Translations under genes and position numbers: made by a program
Part shown: positions 14,391 to 23,698 of the stretch, one piece after another
How positions within the stretch are numbered: the first letter of the stretch is position 1
Layout of the letters: each line of letters opens with the position of its first letter
Notes under the pieces: model-generated
Database searches by the model: none
Told to the model about the DNA's origin: nothing
The model's input: only the letters and a program-made list of their open reading frames with translations
NCBI GenBank assembly: GCA_018262455.1
Contig: JAGSPR010000001.1
Coordinates: forward strand, 1 to 55,101
Length of the DNA stretch: 55,101 nucleotides
Direction: 5' to 3'
Source: Deltaproteobacteria bacterium
GTDB taxonomy: Bacteria; Myxococcota; Polyangia; Haliangiales; Haliangiaceae

Positions 14391-17246
14391 CTACCGCTGG
14401 TGAACCACCCCGATCGCCGCGACTCGGCCGGGGCCATGGCAGAGCATGCACTGCTCCTGCGACGCACCCAGCGCGAGCACCGCCGAGCGTGGGGAGTAGA
14501 ACTGCCCGCCGTTGGCCTTCATGTGACTGATCGCGATGGTCGAGTCGTGGCAGGCGCTGCAGGCTCCGGTGATCGGCGACACGACGAGCGTGGTACCGGC
14601 CGCCTGCGTGGTGACGTCGGTCGCCGCGTTGTACGAGAAGCCCTTGCCGTAGTCGGTGACGTTGTCCGCGACGACGTACGGCGACACCGTATAGAACGTG
14701 GAGTTCGTCAGTGGGTTGGTGTCGTACTTCCCGGTGGCGACGGTCGTGAGCTCCATGCTGGAGATCGCGTTCAGGTTCGTCGCGTTCGTGAAGTCAAACG
14801 TGTTCGCGACGTGGCACGTCGTGCAGGTGTTGAGCGTGCCGGGGAACTCGATCTCGTCGTAGCCCGGGCCCGCCTCGGCGGCGTGCCAGGTGAAGTCCAC
14901 CGCGCGCTTGCGACCGGCGTGGATGGCGTGGATGAAGTACTTCGAGCCCGCGGACCACCCGGAGCTGGTGCGGTTCGGGTTGTGGCAGAACGAGCACGTG
15001 GGCCCGTCGTTGCGCTGCCCGGAGTGGAACGTCGGCGTGACGCCGAGCGCGCCGTGGCAGCTGTTGCACTTGGCCGTGTCCACGATGGCCCGACGACCGG
15101 TGAAGCCGGTCGCCACCTTCCAGACGTTCGGCGCCGGGACACTCAAGCCGCCCTGCGCCTTGCCGTCGGCAGGAACGTTCGGGATCCACGGATAGTCGGC
15201 CACGTTGGTCTGGACCAGCGGTGGCGCGCTCGCGAGCGAGTAGGTGTAGCCGACGCCGCCGGTGAGCATCGTCGCGGTCGCGGGGATCTGGACGCCGGTG
15301 AGCTTGATGGTGTAGTAGCCGGTGTCGTCTGGACCGCTGAGCGTGCCGGCACCCGTGCCGGTCGCGCTGCCATCCCAGATCTTCTTGATGTAGCCACTCG
15401 CCGACGCATTGAAGTCCGACGGGGTCGGGTTGCCGTCCTGGGGCACCGCGAACGCGAAGTAGACGCTCGGCGAGCCGACGAAGTTCGGCATCAGCTCGGT
15501 GACCGGCGGCGTCGCGGTCGGCGCGAAGGTCTGGAACGTCACGTCCGCGCCGCCGTTCTTGAGCTTGAACGTGATCTGCGGTCGCTTGACGTTGGGCGTG
15601 ACGGTCGTGTCGAGCACGGCGCTGACGCTCTTCACGTCATAGGTGATGACCGCTGCGCCCGGCGGCACGTAGCCGCCCGAGGCGACGAACGCGGCGTTGG
15701 TGTTGTTGTTGCCACCGGCGACCAGCCACGCGTTGTTCGGATCGGGCGGAGTGACCGGCTTGTGGTACTTCGCCGTCGCGAAGCCCGCCGTTGGCCCGTG
15801 GCAGGCGACGCACGAAGAGTCGGGCTGCGGGCCCGCGACGTGGAAGCAGGACTCCGGCTTGCCATCGGCGCCCCTCACGAGCCTGCCGACGATCTGGCAG
15901 ACCGGCAGCGTGGCGTCGGTGAACGACACGTAGTCGTGGCAACCCTTGCAGGCCAGCGCCGACGGGTTGGTGAGCGCCTGCGTGCCCTGCGCCGCGCCCG
16001 CATGGCAGGTGTCGCAATTGCGCGGGTCCTGCGGGTAGGTCGCCGCGATCCCGTGGAACAGGTTCGCCGTCGCCACGTTCTCGCCGTTGTGGATCCGGTG
16101 GATGAAGCTCGCCGAGTTGGCCAGCGGGTTCGTCGTGCGTCCGGGGTTGTGGCAGACGTTGCACATCCCGGCGTCGACCCGCCCACCGCCGTGGAACGCG
16201 GCCGATGACGTGGTCTCGGCCTTGAACTTGGCGTGGCACCCGTCGCACTTCGCCTGGGAGACCAGCTCACGCTTGTCCGGCGTGCCGGTCCCGCTCGGAA
16301 TGAAGTACTCGGGCTGGTTGGCCGCATAGAACGTGTTGGCGTTGAGCGGAAACACCAGGTCGGTCTGGCGCGACGCCTGGATCCAGACGACGTGCGTCTC
16401 CCCCAGCTTGGTCGGGTCATAGGCGATCGCGACGGGACCGTTCGTGGTCGCGGTCGTCGGGAACGTGTACGTGTAGTCGCCGGCGCCGAGGCCGTTCTCG
16501 ACGAGCGTGCCGTGTCCGGGCGCGGTCCCGAGCGGGTTGAAGCTGGTCGGCTGACCGGCGGGCGCCGCCGCGCTGGTCGACTTCGTGTACACGGTGAGCG
16601 GCGACACGATTCCCGTGGTCGCGTCCTTCGTGAAGTAGCCGATCGCGAAGCGCGGCTGGATCGCCGTGTTCTGCGAGTAGCCACCGGTGAGGTCGAGTGG
16701 GAAGCCCCGATCGTCCTTCAGCGTGAAGCGCACCGTGACCGGGGCGCTGGTCGCCGTGCTCACGCCGTTCGGCCTGAGCGCGACATGGATGCCCGTGCTC
16801 GGAGAGATGGTGCCGTTCGGTCCGAAGTTGCAGACGTAGTTCGTCGCGCCCGCCTCGACCTCGTCCGCGTCGAGCGTTCCGTTGTTGTTCGCGTCGAGGC
16901 CCGCCTCGATCTTCGTCCCGCCGAACGGACAGTTGGCGCCTGCCGCCTCGGCGCTCGTGGTGACGAGCGAGTTCTTGCCGCTGCCATTGCACACGTACGA
17001 CGTGCCGCTGGCAGGCACCTCGGACGGGTCGAGCACGCCGTTGCCGTTGGCGTCGACCCCGACTTCGATCTTGATCCCGCCGTCCGGGCAATTCGGGCCC
17101 GCGGGTTCCACGCTGGTCTCGGCCAGCGCCTTCGCGCCCGCATCGCCGGATGGGCCGGATGGCCCTGGATCCCCGGTGCAGGCGACAGCCGCAGCCAGCC
17201 CGAGGAAGAACGCGCCGATGACTTGTGGATTTGACGACCTACGCAT
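14391..17246 (-). CDS. OmcA/MtrC-family decahaem c-type cytochrome lipoprotein
   Basis: 951 residues from ATG 17246 (GGAG upstream). Signal ends AAAVAC (lipobox, +2 Gly after Thr), then an acidic tether. Two calcium-loop units (VDANGNGVLD near 65 and LDANNNGTLD near 115) with paired CP...YVCN Cys resemble the DUF7151 repeat. Ten CxxCH haem sites are visible in two groups of five: CDGCH, CNVCH, CDTCH, CKGCH, CVACH (about 330-490) and CNSCH, CSFCH, CTTCH, CSACH, CMLCH (about 720-940), separated by a beta-rich domain. This two-pentahaem layout is the OmcA/MtrC plan: an outer-surface lipoprotein that passes electrons to extracellular metals, flavins or partners. No MtrA or MtrB gene is seen in the window. 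It heads a minus-strand run with small proteins and lipoproteins. Confidence 0.92.
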   Translation of the reverse strand: MRRSSNPQVIGAFFLGLAAAVACTGDPGPSGPSGDAGAKALAETSVEPAGPNCPDGGIKIEVGVDANGNGVLDPSEVPASGTSYVCNGSGKNSLVTTSAEAAGANCPFGGTKIEAGLDANNNGTLDADEVEAGATNYVCNFGPNGTISPSTGIHVALRPNGVSTATSAPVTVRFTLKDDRGFPLDLTGGYSQNTAIQPRFAIGYFTKDATTGIVSPLTVYTKSTSAAAPAGQPTSFNPLGTAPGHGTLVENGLGAGDYTYTFPTTATTNGPVAIAYDPTKLGETHVVWIQASRQTDLVFPLNANTFYAANQPEYFIPSGTGTPDKRELVSQAKCDGCHAKFKAETTSSAAFHGGGRVDAGMCNVCHNPGRTTNPLANSASFIHRIHNGENVATANLFHGIAATYPQDPRNCDTCHAGAAQGTQALTNPSALACKGCHDYVSFTDATLPVCQIVGRLVRGADGKPESCFHVAGPQPDSSCVACHGPTAGFATAKYHKPVTPPDPNNAWLVAGGNNNTNAAFVASGGYVPPGAAVITYDVKSVSAVLDTTVTPNVKRPQITFKLKNGGADVTFQTFAPTATPPVTELMPNFVGSPSVYFAFAVPQDGNPTPSDFNASASGYIKKIWDGSATGTGAGTLSGPDDTGYYTIKLTGVQIPATATMLTGGVGYTYSLASAPPLVQTNVADYPWIPNVPADGKAQGGLSVPAPNVWKVATGFTGRRAIVDTAKCNSCHGALGVTPTFHSGQRNDGPTCSFCHNPNRTSSGWSAGSKYFIHAIHAGRKRAVDFTWHAAEAGPGYDEIEFPGTLNTCTTCHVANTFDFTNATNLNAISSMELTTVATGKYDTNPLTNSTFYTVSPYVVADNVTDYGKGFSYNAATDVTTQAAGTTLVVSPITGACSACHDSTIAISHMKANGGQFYSPRSAVLALGASQEQCMLCHGPGRVAAIGVVHQR

Positions 17247-17526
17247 GATTTCTCCGTCGTATCGTTCAGCACTCATCAAACTTTAGGTGGGATTGCGATC
17301 CGAGCGCCCATCGGGGCGCACCGACCGAACGCGGGTTGTGCAAGACAGAAACCTTCGCAATCGGGCTGTTTGGCCCGAAAAGCCCGCATTCCTTGCGCCT
17401 GTCCTCACGCGACAGAACCGTTTGCGCGGGGTCGCGAGCCCGCACCCGCCCTGAGCCAGTTTCATCTCGAGCGCGCGCTGCGCCTCGCAACGAAGGTCTC
17501 CCCCACCAAGCCGAGCCATGCGTCGC

Positions 17527-19605
17527 TCACGGACGTGCTCCTGCGGGAAGCTGCGCTTCCTCGAGCAACGCGATCGCTCCCGCGATGGCCTCCTGGGTGC
17601 CGGCGATCGCGAGCACATCGCCAGCGCGGAGGGGATCGTGGGCATCGGGCGTCGCGTTGCCGGTGCCATCCCGGACGATCGCCAGCACCGTCGCCCCCGT
17701 CGCGGCACGGAGCTCGAGATCGGCGAGCGAGCGCCCGATGGCAGCGCTCGTGGCTGGGAGCTCGAAGCGGACCGGTGCGCCGAGCCCAGGAAACAGGTCG
17801 TGGGTCTTCGCGAGCGGATCCTCGTCGCCTCCCTCGGCGTCGTGCGCAGCGGACTGCGAGGCCAGCGCCTCGATCACCGCCTGCGATGCCGCGCGGACGT
17901 GCCCCTGCAGGCCTCGTGCAGTGCGCCAGAACACCCCCGCGAGCACCGTGATCGCGATGAGCAGCACGACCGCCGCGGTGTAGCCGGGCAGGAACGGCTG
18001 CGTGATCGCGATCAATGCCGAGCCCACGATCAGGACGCCGACCAGGCGCACCGCTGCTTCGAGCACGACGCGGGGCTGTCGACCGAGGTCGACGGCAGCT
18101 CGATCCTGACGCGGCATGGCCAGCTCTCCGAGCAGGCGCGCGAAGCGCTGGGTCGTGCGCAGGACGCTGACACAGAATGGCAGCACCAGCGCTCCGCCTG
18201 CGGCGACGACGATCACGCGCGCGACCGAGTGCCGGATCCGGACTCCGTCCTCCAGTGCGCTGACGAGCGTGTCGAACGTCAACGAGACCCCGATGAGACC
18301 GCTCGCGATCACGAAGACATCCAGCAGCAACGTGCGCGCGAACCGGCGCAACGCCGAGCGTGACTCGTGCCGCGACGCGCGCATGCGATCCACCCAGCTC
18401 GCATACAAGGCGACGAAGGTCTGCAGGGGCTTCGGGAGCTTGCGGTCGACGAAGCTCGCGAACCGGTGCGAACGGCGGATCAGCGATGGGGTGAGGAGCG
18501 TCGTGATCGCGGAGACCGCGACGGCGACCGAGTACACGTGACCACCGATCACTCCGAGCGATAGCCCGAGCGCGGCGATGATGAACGAGAACTCGCCGAT
18601 CTGGGCCAGGCTCATCCCGGCGGCGACTGCCGTCCTGGTCCCCTTGCCTGTCATGAAGGCACCGAACGAGACGCCGGCGATCTTGCCGACGACCACGAGC
18701 AGGGTCAGCACGACGATCGCCAGCCAGTGCTTCGCGAGCTCGCCAGGATCGATCAGCATGCCGACCGAGACGAAGAAGACCGCTGCGAAGATGTCGCGAA
18801 CTGGATGGACCAGCGGTTCGATCCGCGGGGCCTCGCCCGACTCCGCGACCAGCATGCCGGCGATGAACGCGCCGAGCGCGACCGAGTATCCGAATGCTTG
18901 CACCAGCAGCGAGACGCCGAAGCAGATCCCGATCGACGCGACGATCGTCGTCTCGGCGCGCTCGAGGCTCACGACCGCGCGCATCAGCCGAGGCACGATG
19001 AGCATCCCGATCACGACGAGCGCCACGAGAAACACTGCGAGCCGCGCACCGGTCACCGCAAGCTCGCTCGCCGAGACTCCACTACCCGACGAGACGCCGG
19101 TCAGGATGGCCATCAAGAGCACCGCGACGAGATCCTCCACGATCAGGATCGCGACGACGAACTCGCGCAGATGCCCGCGCACGCCCTGTTCGTCGAACGC
19201 CTTGGCGATGATCGTCGTGCTCGAGATCGAGATCGCGGCACCGGCATAGATGCTCTCCATCGACGTCCAGCCGAGCAGCCGCGCGGCGAGATACCCGAGC
19301 CACAGCATCAAGCTGCACTGGAGCACCGCGGTGATGCCGGCCGTCGGGGCAGCACGAAACAGCTTCCCGAGGCTGAACTCCAGGCCCAGGCCGAACATCA
19401 ACAAGATCACGCCGAGCTCCGAAAGTGTCTGGACCACGTCGGCGTTCGCGACCACGGGGAACGGGACGTGCGGGCCGATCAGCAAGCCGGCGAGGATGTA
19501 GCCGAGGACGACAGGCTGCCTCAGGCGCTGGAAGACGATCGTCGTCACCCCCGCGACGCCGAGCACGATCGTGAGGGCCGTCAGGAACTCGTGCGCGCCA
19601 GCCAT
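17527..19605 (-). CDS. CPA2 cation:proton antiporter with RCK_C domain
   Basis: 692 residues. Start at 19605 (GGAG 5 bases upstream), since residues then run straight into the first membrane helix; a longer frame upstream is Arg-rich and unlikely. Residues 1-390 are the Na+/H+ exchanger fold (VLGYILAGLLIGPHVPFPV near the second helix; GYSVALGAFIAGMLVAESGEA; FFVSVGMLIDP), as in KefB/KefC and other CPA2 members. An additional helical region (about 440-590) follows, then a C-terminal RCK_C/TrkA_C regulatory domain (VRFELPATSAAIGRSLADLE, and DPLRAGDVLAIAGT). There is no N-terminal RCK NAD-binding half. Function is K+ or Na+ efflux against protons at the inner membrane; ion is not readable. Divergent from the archease gene. 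Confidence 0.88.
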   Translation of the reverse strand: MAGAHEFLTALTIVLGVAGVTTIVFQRLRQPVVLGYILAGLLIGPHVPFPVVANADVVQTLSELGVILLMFGLGLEFSLGKLFRAAPTAGITAVLQCSLMLWLGYLAARLLGWTSMESIYAGAAISISSTTIIAKAFDEQGVRGHLREFVVAILIVEDLVAVLLMAILTGVSSGSGVSASELAVTGARLAVFLVALVVIGMLIVPRLMRAVVSLERAETTIVASIGICFGVSLLVQAFGYSVALGAFIAGMLVAESGEAPRIEPLVHPVRDIFAAVFFVSVGMLIDPGELAKHWLAIVVLTLLVVVGKIAGVSFGAFMTGKGTRTAVAAGMSLAQIGEFSFIIAALGLSLGVIGGHVYSVAVAVSAITTLLTPSLIRRSHRFASFVDRKLPKPLQTFVALYASWVDRMRASRHESRSALRRFARTLLLDVFVIASGLIGVSLTFDTLVSALEDGVRIRHSVARVIVVAAGGALVLPFCVSVLRTTQRFARLLGELAMPRQDRAAVDLGRQPRVVLEAAVRLVGVLIVGSALIAITQPFLPGYTAAVVLLIAITVLAGVFWRTARGLQGHVRAASQAVIEALASQSAAHDAEGGDEDPLAKTHDLFPGLGAPVRFELPATSAAIGRSLADLELRAATGATVLAIVRDGTGNATPDAHDPLRAGDVLAIAGTQEAIAGAIALLEEAQLPAGARP

Positions 19606-19850
19606 CAGTGCTCCGGCCTCGTCGACGACCTGCGCGGCCTCATGTCGCGGCGTACCACGTCGTCGAGCTGCCACAACCGGGTGCGTCGCCGAGCGCTCAG
19701 CTCGGCGTCCGGCCGTGGGACGCGCGACCGCGCGCTCTGCCCCACGGGCGCGACCGCGATGACGACGGCGCTCGCCCGACATGGCCCGACTTCGACCACG
19801 CCGTACACTACACGGCACATCGGTTGCATCATGATCAGTGCGATCTCGCC

Positions 19851-20255
19851 ATGGCCTCGCACGCACTCCAGGACCACACCGGCGAGGTTGAGTTATTGAT
19901 CGACGGCGCGACGGTCAACGACGTGTTCGTCGAGGCCGCGCGCGCACTCGCCGACCTGATCGGCACACCCGCCGGCGGGCTCCCAGGCGAATGGCGGGCC
20001 GTGACGATCCACGCGCGCGATCGCGAGGCGCTGCTCGTCGCGTGGCTCGACGAGCTGATCGCGCGCACCGAGATCGATCGATTGCGCTACGCCGACGTCT
20101 CGATCGACGAGCTCACTCCGCAACGGCTGCGCGCTCGCGTCCGAGGCACTCCGATCGGCGAGTCGCGCACGGCGGTGAAAGCCGCGACGCTGCATCGGAT
20201 CCGGGTCGACTCGGGGCCAGACGGCGCTTCCGCAACCGTCGTGCTGGATGTCTGA
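19851..20255 (+). CDS. Archease
   Basis: 134 residues. Start ATG 19851 gives the family N-terminus: DHTGEVELLIDGATVNDVFVEAA matches archease (HTxDxxLxxxGxxLxExFxxAA). The conserved C-terminal segment also fits: WLDELIARTEID, and LHRIRVDSGPDG. Archease speeds guanylation and turnover of RtcB and widens its NTP use. The gene starts 4 bp before the RtcB ATG, confirming the pair. RNA-ligase cofactor, cytoplasmic. No unusual features; length is normal (about 140). Confidence 0.9.
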   Translation: MASHALQDHTGEVELLIDGATVNDVFVEAARALADLIGTPAGGLPGEWRAVTIHARDREALLVAWLDELIARTEIDRLRYADVSIDELTPQRLRARVRGTPIGESRTAVKAATLHRIRVDSGPDGASATVVLDV

Positions 20256-20258
20256 GCC

Positions 20259-21680
20259 ATGAAGTTCCACGCCATCCCGATCGGGCCGTTCGAGTACGAG
20301 GTCCTCGACGAGGCCAACCGAGTCCGACCCGCGCACGTCTTCGCCGACGTCGAGCTGCTCGCCGCGATCTCGCGCGATCGCAGCCTCGAGCAACTCGTCA
20401 ACGTCACCTCGTTGCCGGGTCTGGTCGCGCCGGCCTTTGGCATGCCCGACATGCACGAGGGCTACGGCTTTCCGGTCGGCGGCGTGGCCGCGACGGCCTT
20501 GCCCGATGGCGTGATCTCGCCGGGAGGCATCGGCTTCGACATCAACTGTGGCGTCAGGCTACTGACAACCGACCTCGATCGCGCGGTGTTCGAGCCATAC
20601 CGCGAGCGGGTCGTGCACGACATCAGCCGCTCGATCCCCACCGGGTACGGCCGCGGTGGCCGGCTCGTCCTCGATCGCCCCGGCCTCGATCGTATCCTCG
20701 AGGGCGGATGTCGCGCGCTGCTCGGCGATCACGGTGCGGGCGTCGCGGACGATCTCGAGGTGATCGAAGCCGGGGGCTGCCTCGCAGGTGCCGATGCCAG
20801 CGCGGTCAGCGAGCGCGCGAGAGAGCGCGGCGCCGATCAGCTCGGGACGCTCGGTGGCGGCAACCACTTCATCGAGGTCGGCGTCGTCGAGACGGTCATC
20901 GATCCGGCCGCGGCCGAGCGCCTGGGTCTTCGGCTCGGCCAGATCACGGTCCTCATCCACACCGGCTCGCGTGGGCTGGGGCACCAGGTCTGTACCGACC
21001 ACGTCCGCGCGATGGACGAGATCCAGGCGCGGTACGGGATCGAGCTCCCCGATCGTCAGCTCGCGTGCGTCCCGCTCTCCGCACCCGAAGGCCGGCGCTA
21101 CCTGAGCGCGATGCGCGCGGCGGCGAACTTCGGGTTCGCCAATCGCCAGCTGATCGCCCATCGCGTACGCGGCGTGTTCGCGCGCCACGTCGGCCGCGAT
21201 CACGTGCTGCGGCTGGTCTACGACGTGGGGCACAACACCGCGAAGATCGAGCGTCACGGCGGACGCGACCTGTGCGTGCACCGCAAGGGCGCGACGCGGG
21301 CGTTCGGGCCGTCCAACCCTGAGCTCCCGGCGCGCTATCGCGGCGTCGGCCAGCCGATCTTCATTCCCGGCAGCATGGGCACCGCGTCCTACGTGTTGCT
21401 CGGCACCGACGCCGCCGAGGCGCGCTCGCTCGCCAGTGTGTGTCACGGCGCGGGGCGTGTGCTCGCGCGCGGCGCGGCCAGGCGGCAGATCGCGGGACAC
21501 GAGCTGCGCCGTGCGCTCGAGGCCCGCGGGATCATGATCCGGTGTCCGTCCAACGCGGAGCTCGCCGAGGAGGCACCCGACGCGTACAAGGACGTCGATC
21601 GCGTCGTCGAGGTGGTGGCGGGCGCGGGCCTCGCGCGCAAGGTCGCCCGCCTCGTCCCGCTCGGCGTCATCAAGGGCTGA
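20259..21680 (+). CDS. rtcB: RNA-splicing ligase RtcB
   Basis: 473 residues. RtcB joins 2',3'-cyclic-phosphate RNA ends to 5'-OH ends with GTP and Mn2+. Seen motifs: DMHEGYGFPVGGVAA, GGIGFDINCGVR (metal Asp and Cys near 95-98), GTLGGGNHFIEV (metal His near 205), HTGSRGLGHQV (His near 235), YDVGHN (His near 327), PGSMGTASYVL and the nucleotidylation box CHGAGR (near 394-399, His is the GMP attachment site). Full length and all key residues present, so it should be active. Forms a 4-bp-spaced operon with archease. In bacteria it repairs rRNA or tRNA after toxin or antibiotic cleavage and often is stress-controlled by RtcR, which I do not see here. Confidence 0.96.
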   Translation: MKFHAIPIGPFEYEVLDEANRVRPAHVFADVELLAAISRDRSLEQLVNVTSLPGLVAPAFGMPDMHEGYGFPVGGVAATALPDGVISPGGIGFDINCGVRLLTTDLDRAVFEPYRERVVHDISRSIPTGYGRGGRLVLDRPGLDRILEGGCRALLGDHGAGVADDLEVIEAGGCLAGADASAVSERARERGADQLGTLGGGNHFIEVGVVETVIDPAAAERLGLRLGQITVLIHTGSRGLGHQVCTDHVRAMDEIQARYGIELPDRQLACVPLSAPEGRRYLSAMRAAANFGFANRQLIAHRVRGVFARHVGRDHVLRLVYDVGHNTAKIERHGGRDLCVHRKGATRAFGPSNPELPARYRGVGQPIFIPGSMGTASYVLLGTDAAEARSLASVCHGAGRVLARGAARRQIAGHELRRALEARGIMIRCPSNAELAEEAPDAYKDVDRVVEVVAGAGLARKVARLVPLGVIKG

Positions 21681-21801
21681 GCGGGGCGTCGCGCGGCGAT
21701 GACCCGAACGTCCGGGGAGACCCAAGAAGCGCTCGTACGGAGATCGATGACGCTCCTCGCCTGCGATGCCTCGCGGCCTCGTATTTGCACCGCCGACAAG
21801 C

Positions 21802-22476
21802 ATGCGCATCGATAGCCAGGACCTCGCGCTCCGGATCGATGATCTGGAGCTCGAAGGATCTCTCGCATTTCCGGATGGCGCGGTGGGCCTCGTGATGTTC
21901 GCCCACGGCAGTGGCAGCAGCCGTCACAGCCCCCGCAATCGGCGCGTCGCCGCCGGGCTCAACGACCGCGGGCTGGCGACCCTGTTGTTCGACCTGCTCA
22001 CGGCCGCCGAGGAACGGATCGACGAGCTCGACGCGACGCTGCGGTTTGACGTCGACATGCTCGCGGAGCGGCTCGTCGCCGCGACCGACAGCATCGTGGC
22101 GACCGGCCGCGATCGAGGTCTCCCGCTCGGCTACTTTGGCGGCAGCACCGGCGCTGCCGCGGCGCTGATCGCAGCCGCGAGACGGCCAGCGCGGATCGCT
22201 GCCGTGGTCTCGCGCGGCGGTCGCCCGGATCTGGCGAACGAGTCGCTCGCTGCGGTGCGCGCGCCGACGTTGCTCATCGTCGGCGGCGCCGACACCTGGG
22301 TGCTCCAGGCAAACCGCGACGCCGCCGCCAAGATGACGGCTCCGCATCGGATCGACGTGGTCCCGGGCGCGACGCACCTGTTCGAGGAGCCGGGCGCACT
22401 CGATGAGGTGACACGCCTCGCCGGCTCGTGGTTCCGCGATCACTTCACCGCTGCTCGCATGACGAAGGCATCATGA
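21802..22476 (+). CDS. Dienelactone-hydrolase-like alpha/beta hydrolase
   Basis: 224 residues from ATG 21802; ATG 21766 would add 12 residues and is also possible, as neither has a strong Shine-Dalgarno site. Family landmarks: FAHGSGSSRHSPRNR near the oxyanion loop, nucleophile elbow GYFGGSTGAAAAL (GxSxG), Asp in VGGADTWV, and catalytic His in GATHLFEEPG. Proteins of this type are short cytoplasmic hydrolases often found next to phosphoribosyltransferases or oxidoreductases; the substrate is not known. The stop overlaps the next gene start by ATGA, so both are translated together. Confidence 0.82.
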   Translation: MRIDSQDLALRIDDLELEGSLAFPDGAVGLVMFAHGSGSSRHSPRNRRVAAGLNDRGLATLLFDLLTAAEERIDELDATLRFDVDMLAERLVAATDSIVATGRDRGLPLGYFGGSTGAAAALIAAARRPARIAAVVSRGGRPDLANESLAAVRAPTLLIVGGADTWVLQANRDAAAKMTAPHRIDVVPGATHLFEEPGALDEVTRLAGSWFRDHFTAARMTKAS

Positions 22477-23615
22477 AGACGAACCCTGCACCACCGATCA
22501 CGCTGCTCCGCAAGCTCGGTCATCACTACCGGCACGTCGGGCAGGAGCACGTACGGCAGCCGTTGCGCGGCGCGACCCGTCGCCGGCTCGCCGATGACCT
22601 GCAAGCCATCGAGGACCAGTTCGAGCGCCTGCTGGTCGAATGGGTGTCCGACCACGACCTCCGCACGACGTGGCGCGAGTTCCTGCACGGTCGCGCGGCC
22701 GCGCCGGAGGGACCGTCGTTCGCGGTCCCCCCCCTGTTCAAGGGACGGACCGATGCCGGCGCCCGGATCGAGATCCGGCCAGCCTCCGAGGGGTATGACA
22801 TCCTCGTCGACGGGGCCCGGATCGACCACGGGAGTGTGCCGTGGCACCTCGACCCCGACATGCGAGGTCCGACCCAGATCGGATCGCACGCATGCGAGGA
22901 GACCTTCGACGTTCCGGAGCCGGCCACGCGGGCGCTCGCCGACTTCCTGGCAGGCGGCCCTCCGCCGTGGCGCTGGGCGCGTGAGCTCGTAGAGGATGGC
23001 TTGATCGACGGCGAGCTCGCGCTCACCCCGCGAGGCCAGCGATGCCTCGCTCGCGTGCGAGCGGTCGTCCGGGAAGTCCGCCCCCGCGGTCGCAACGTCT
23101 GCGTGCTCGTCGCGGATGCGGCCCGTGCCCGCGTGCTGCTGCTCGACACCGAGCGGACCGGCGTCGATCCGGAGACCTCGCAGCTGGTGGAGGTCGCGGC
23201 GATCACCAATCCGACGCTGCGCGCGCGAGACAGCGAGGTGCTGGCCGACAGCGGCTCCGGCCGACGAGGCGGCGCCAGGACGCCGCTCCATTCCCCACCC
23301 GATCACCGCGATCATCACCGACGCGAAGTCGAGCGCCAGTTTGCCGTGCGGATCGCGGAGGAGGCCGCGGGGGTCTGGCGGCGTTATCCATCGTGCGAGC
23401 TGATCGTCGCGGCGAGCCCGGTGATGCTCGGGCTGCTCCGACCGGCGATCCAGGGCCTGCTCCGCGCGAAGGATCAGGTCCTGATCCGCGAGCTCGCGCG
23501 CGACCTGACGAAGCTGAGCGGTCCCATGCTGCACGACCTGCTCGCCGGCTCGGGGCTGGTTCCTGAGCGTGGACGACGCCCTCCGATCGTCAGGACGCCC
23601 GGTCTGCCGATCTGA
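22473..23615 (+). CDS. baeRF/host-attachment-like protein
   Basis: 380 residues from ATG 22473, overlapping the previous stop (ATGA). The C-terminal part (about 210-370) matches the family once called protein required for attachment to host cells (PF10116) and grouped with bacterial archaeo-eukaryotic release-factor domains: VCVLVADAARARVLLLDT, HRREVERQFAVRIAEE, ELIVAASPVMLGLLRPA and the ending ELARDLTKLSGPMLHDLL. The N-terminal 200 residues, with a repeated Arg/Asp-rich helix pattern (LADDLQAIEDQFERLLVEWV), do not belong to the usual short (about 150 residues) family and I do not recognise them. Possible ribosome- or stress-linked role is inference. Confidence 0.7.
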   Translation: MKTNPAPPITLLRKLGHHYRHVGQEHVRQPLRGATRRRLADDLQAIEDQFERLLVEWVSDHDLRTTWREFLHGRAAAPEGPSFAVPPLFKGRTDAGARIEIRPASEGYDILVDGARIDHGSVPWHLDPDMRGPTQIGSHACEETFDVPEPATRALADFLAGGPPPWRWARELVEDGLIDGELALTPRGQRCLARVRAVVREVRPRGRNVCVLVADAARARVLLLDTERTGVDPETSQLVEVAAITNPTLRARDSEVLADSGSGRRGGARTPLHSPPDHRDHHRREVERQFAVRIAEEAAGVWRRYPSCELIVAASPVMLGLLRPAIQGLLRAKDQVLIRELARDLTKLSGPMLHDLLAGSGLVPERGRRPPIVRTPGLPI

Positions 23616-23698
23616 CGTGCGGTGGTGACAGCGGTTCCGCGCAGGTTACGATGGGCTCGAGATTCCGCCTCGATGCCACCATCCGCCGATAAGCTGAC

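Noticed and set aside
17362..17386. CGGGCT/AGCCCG hairpin upstream of the decahaem gene
   Set aside because: Six base pairs, 13-nt loop and no T-run; not supported as terminator or operator.
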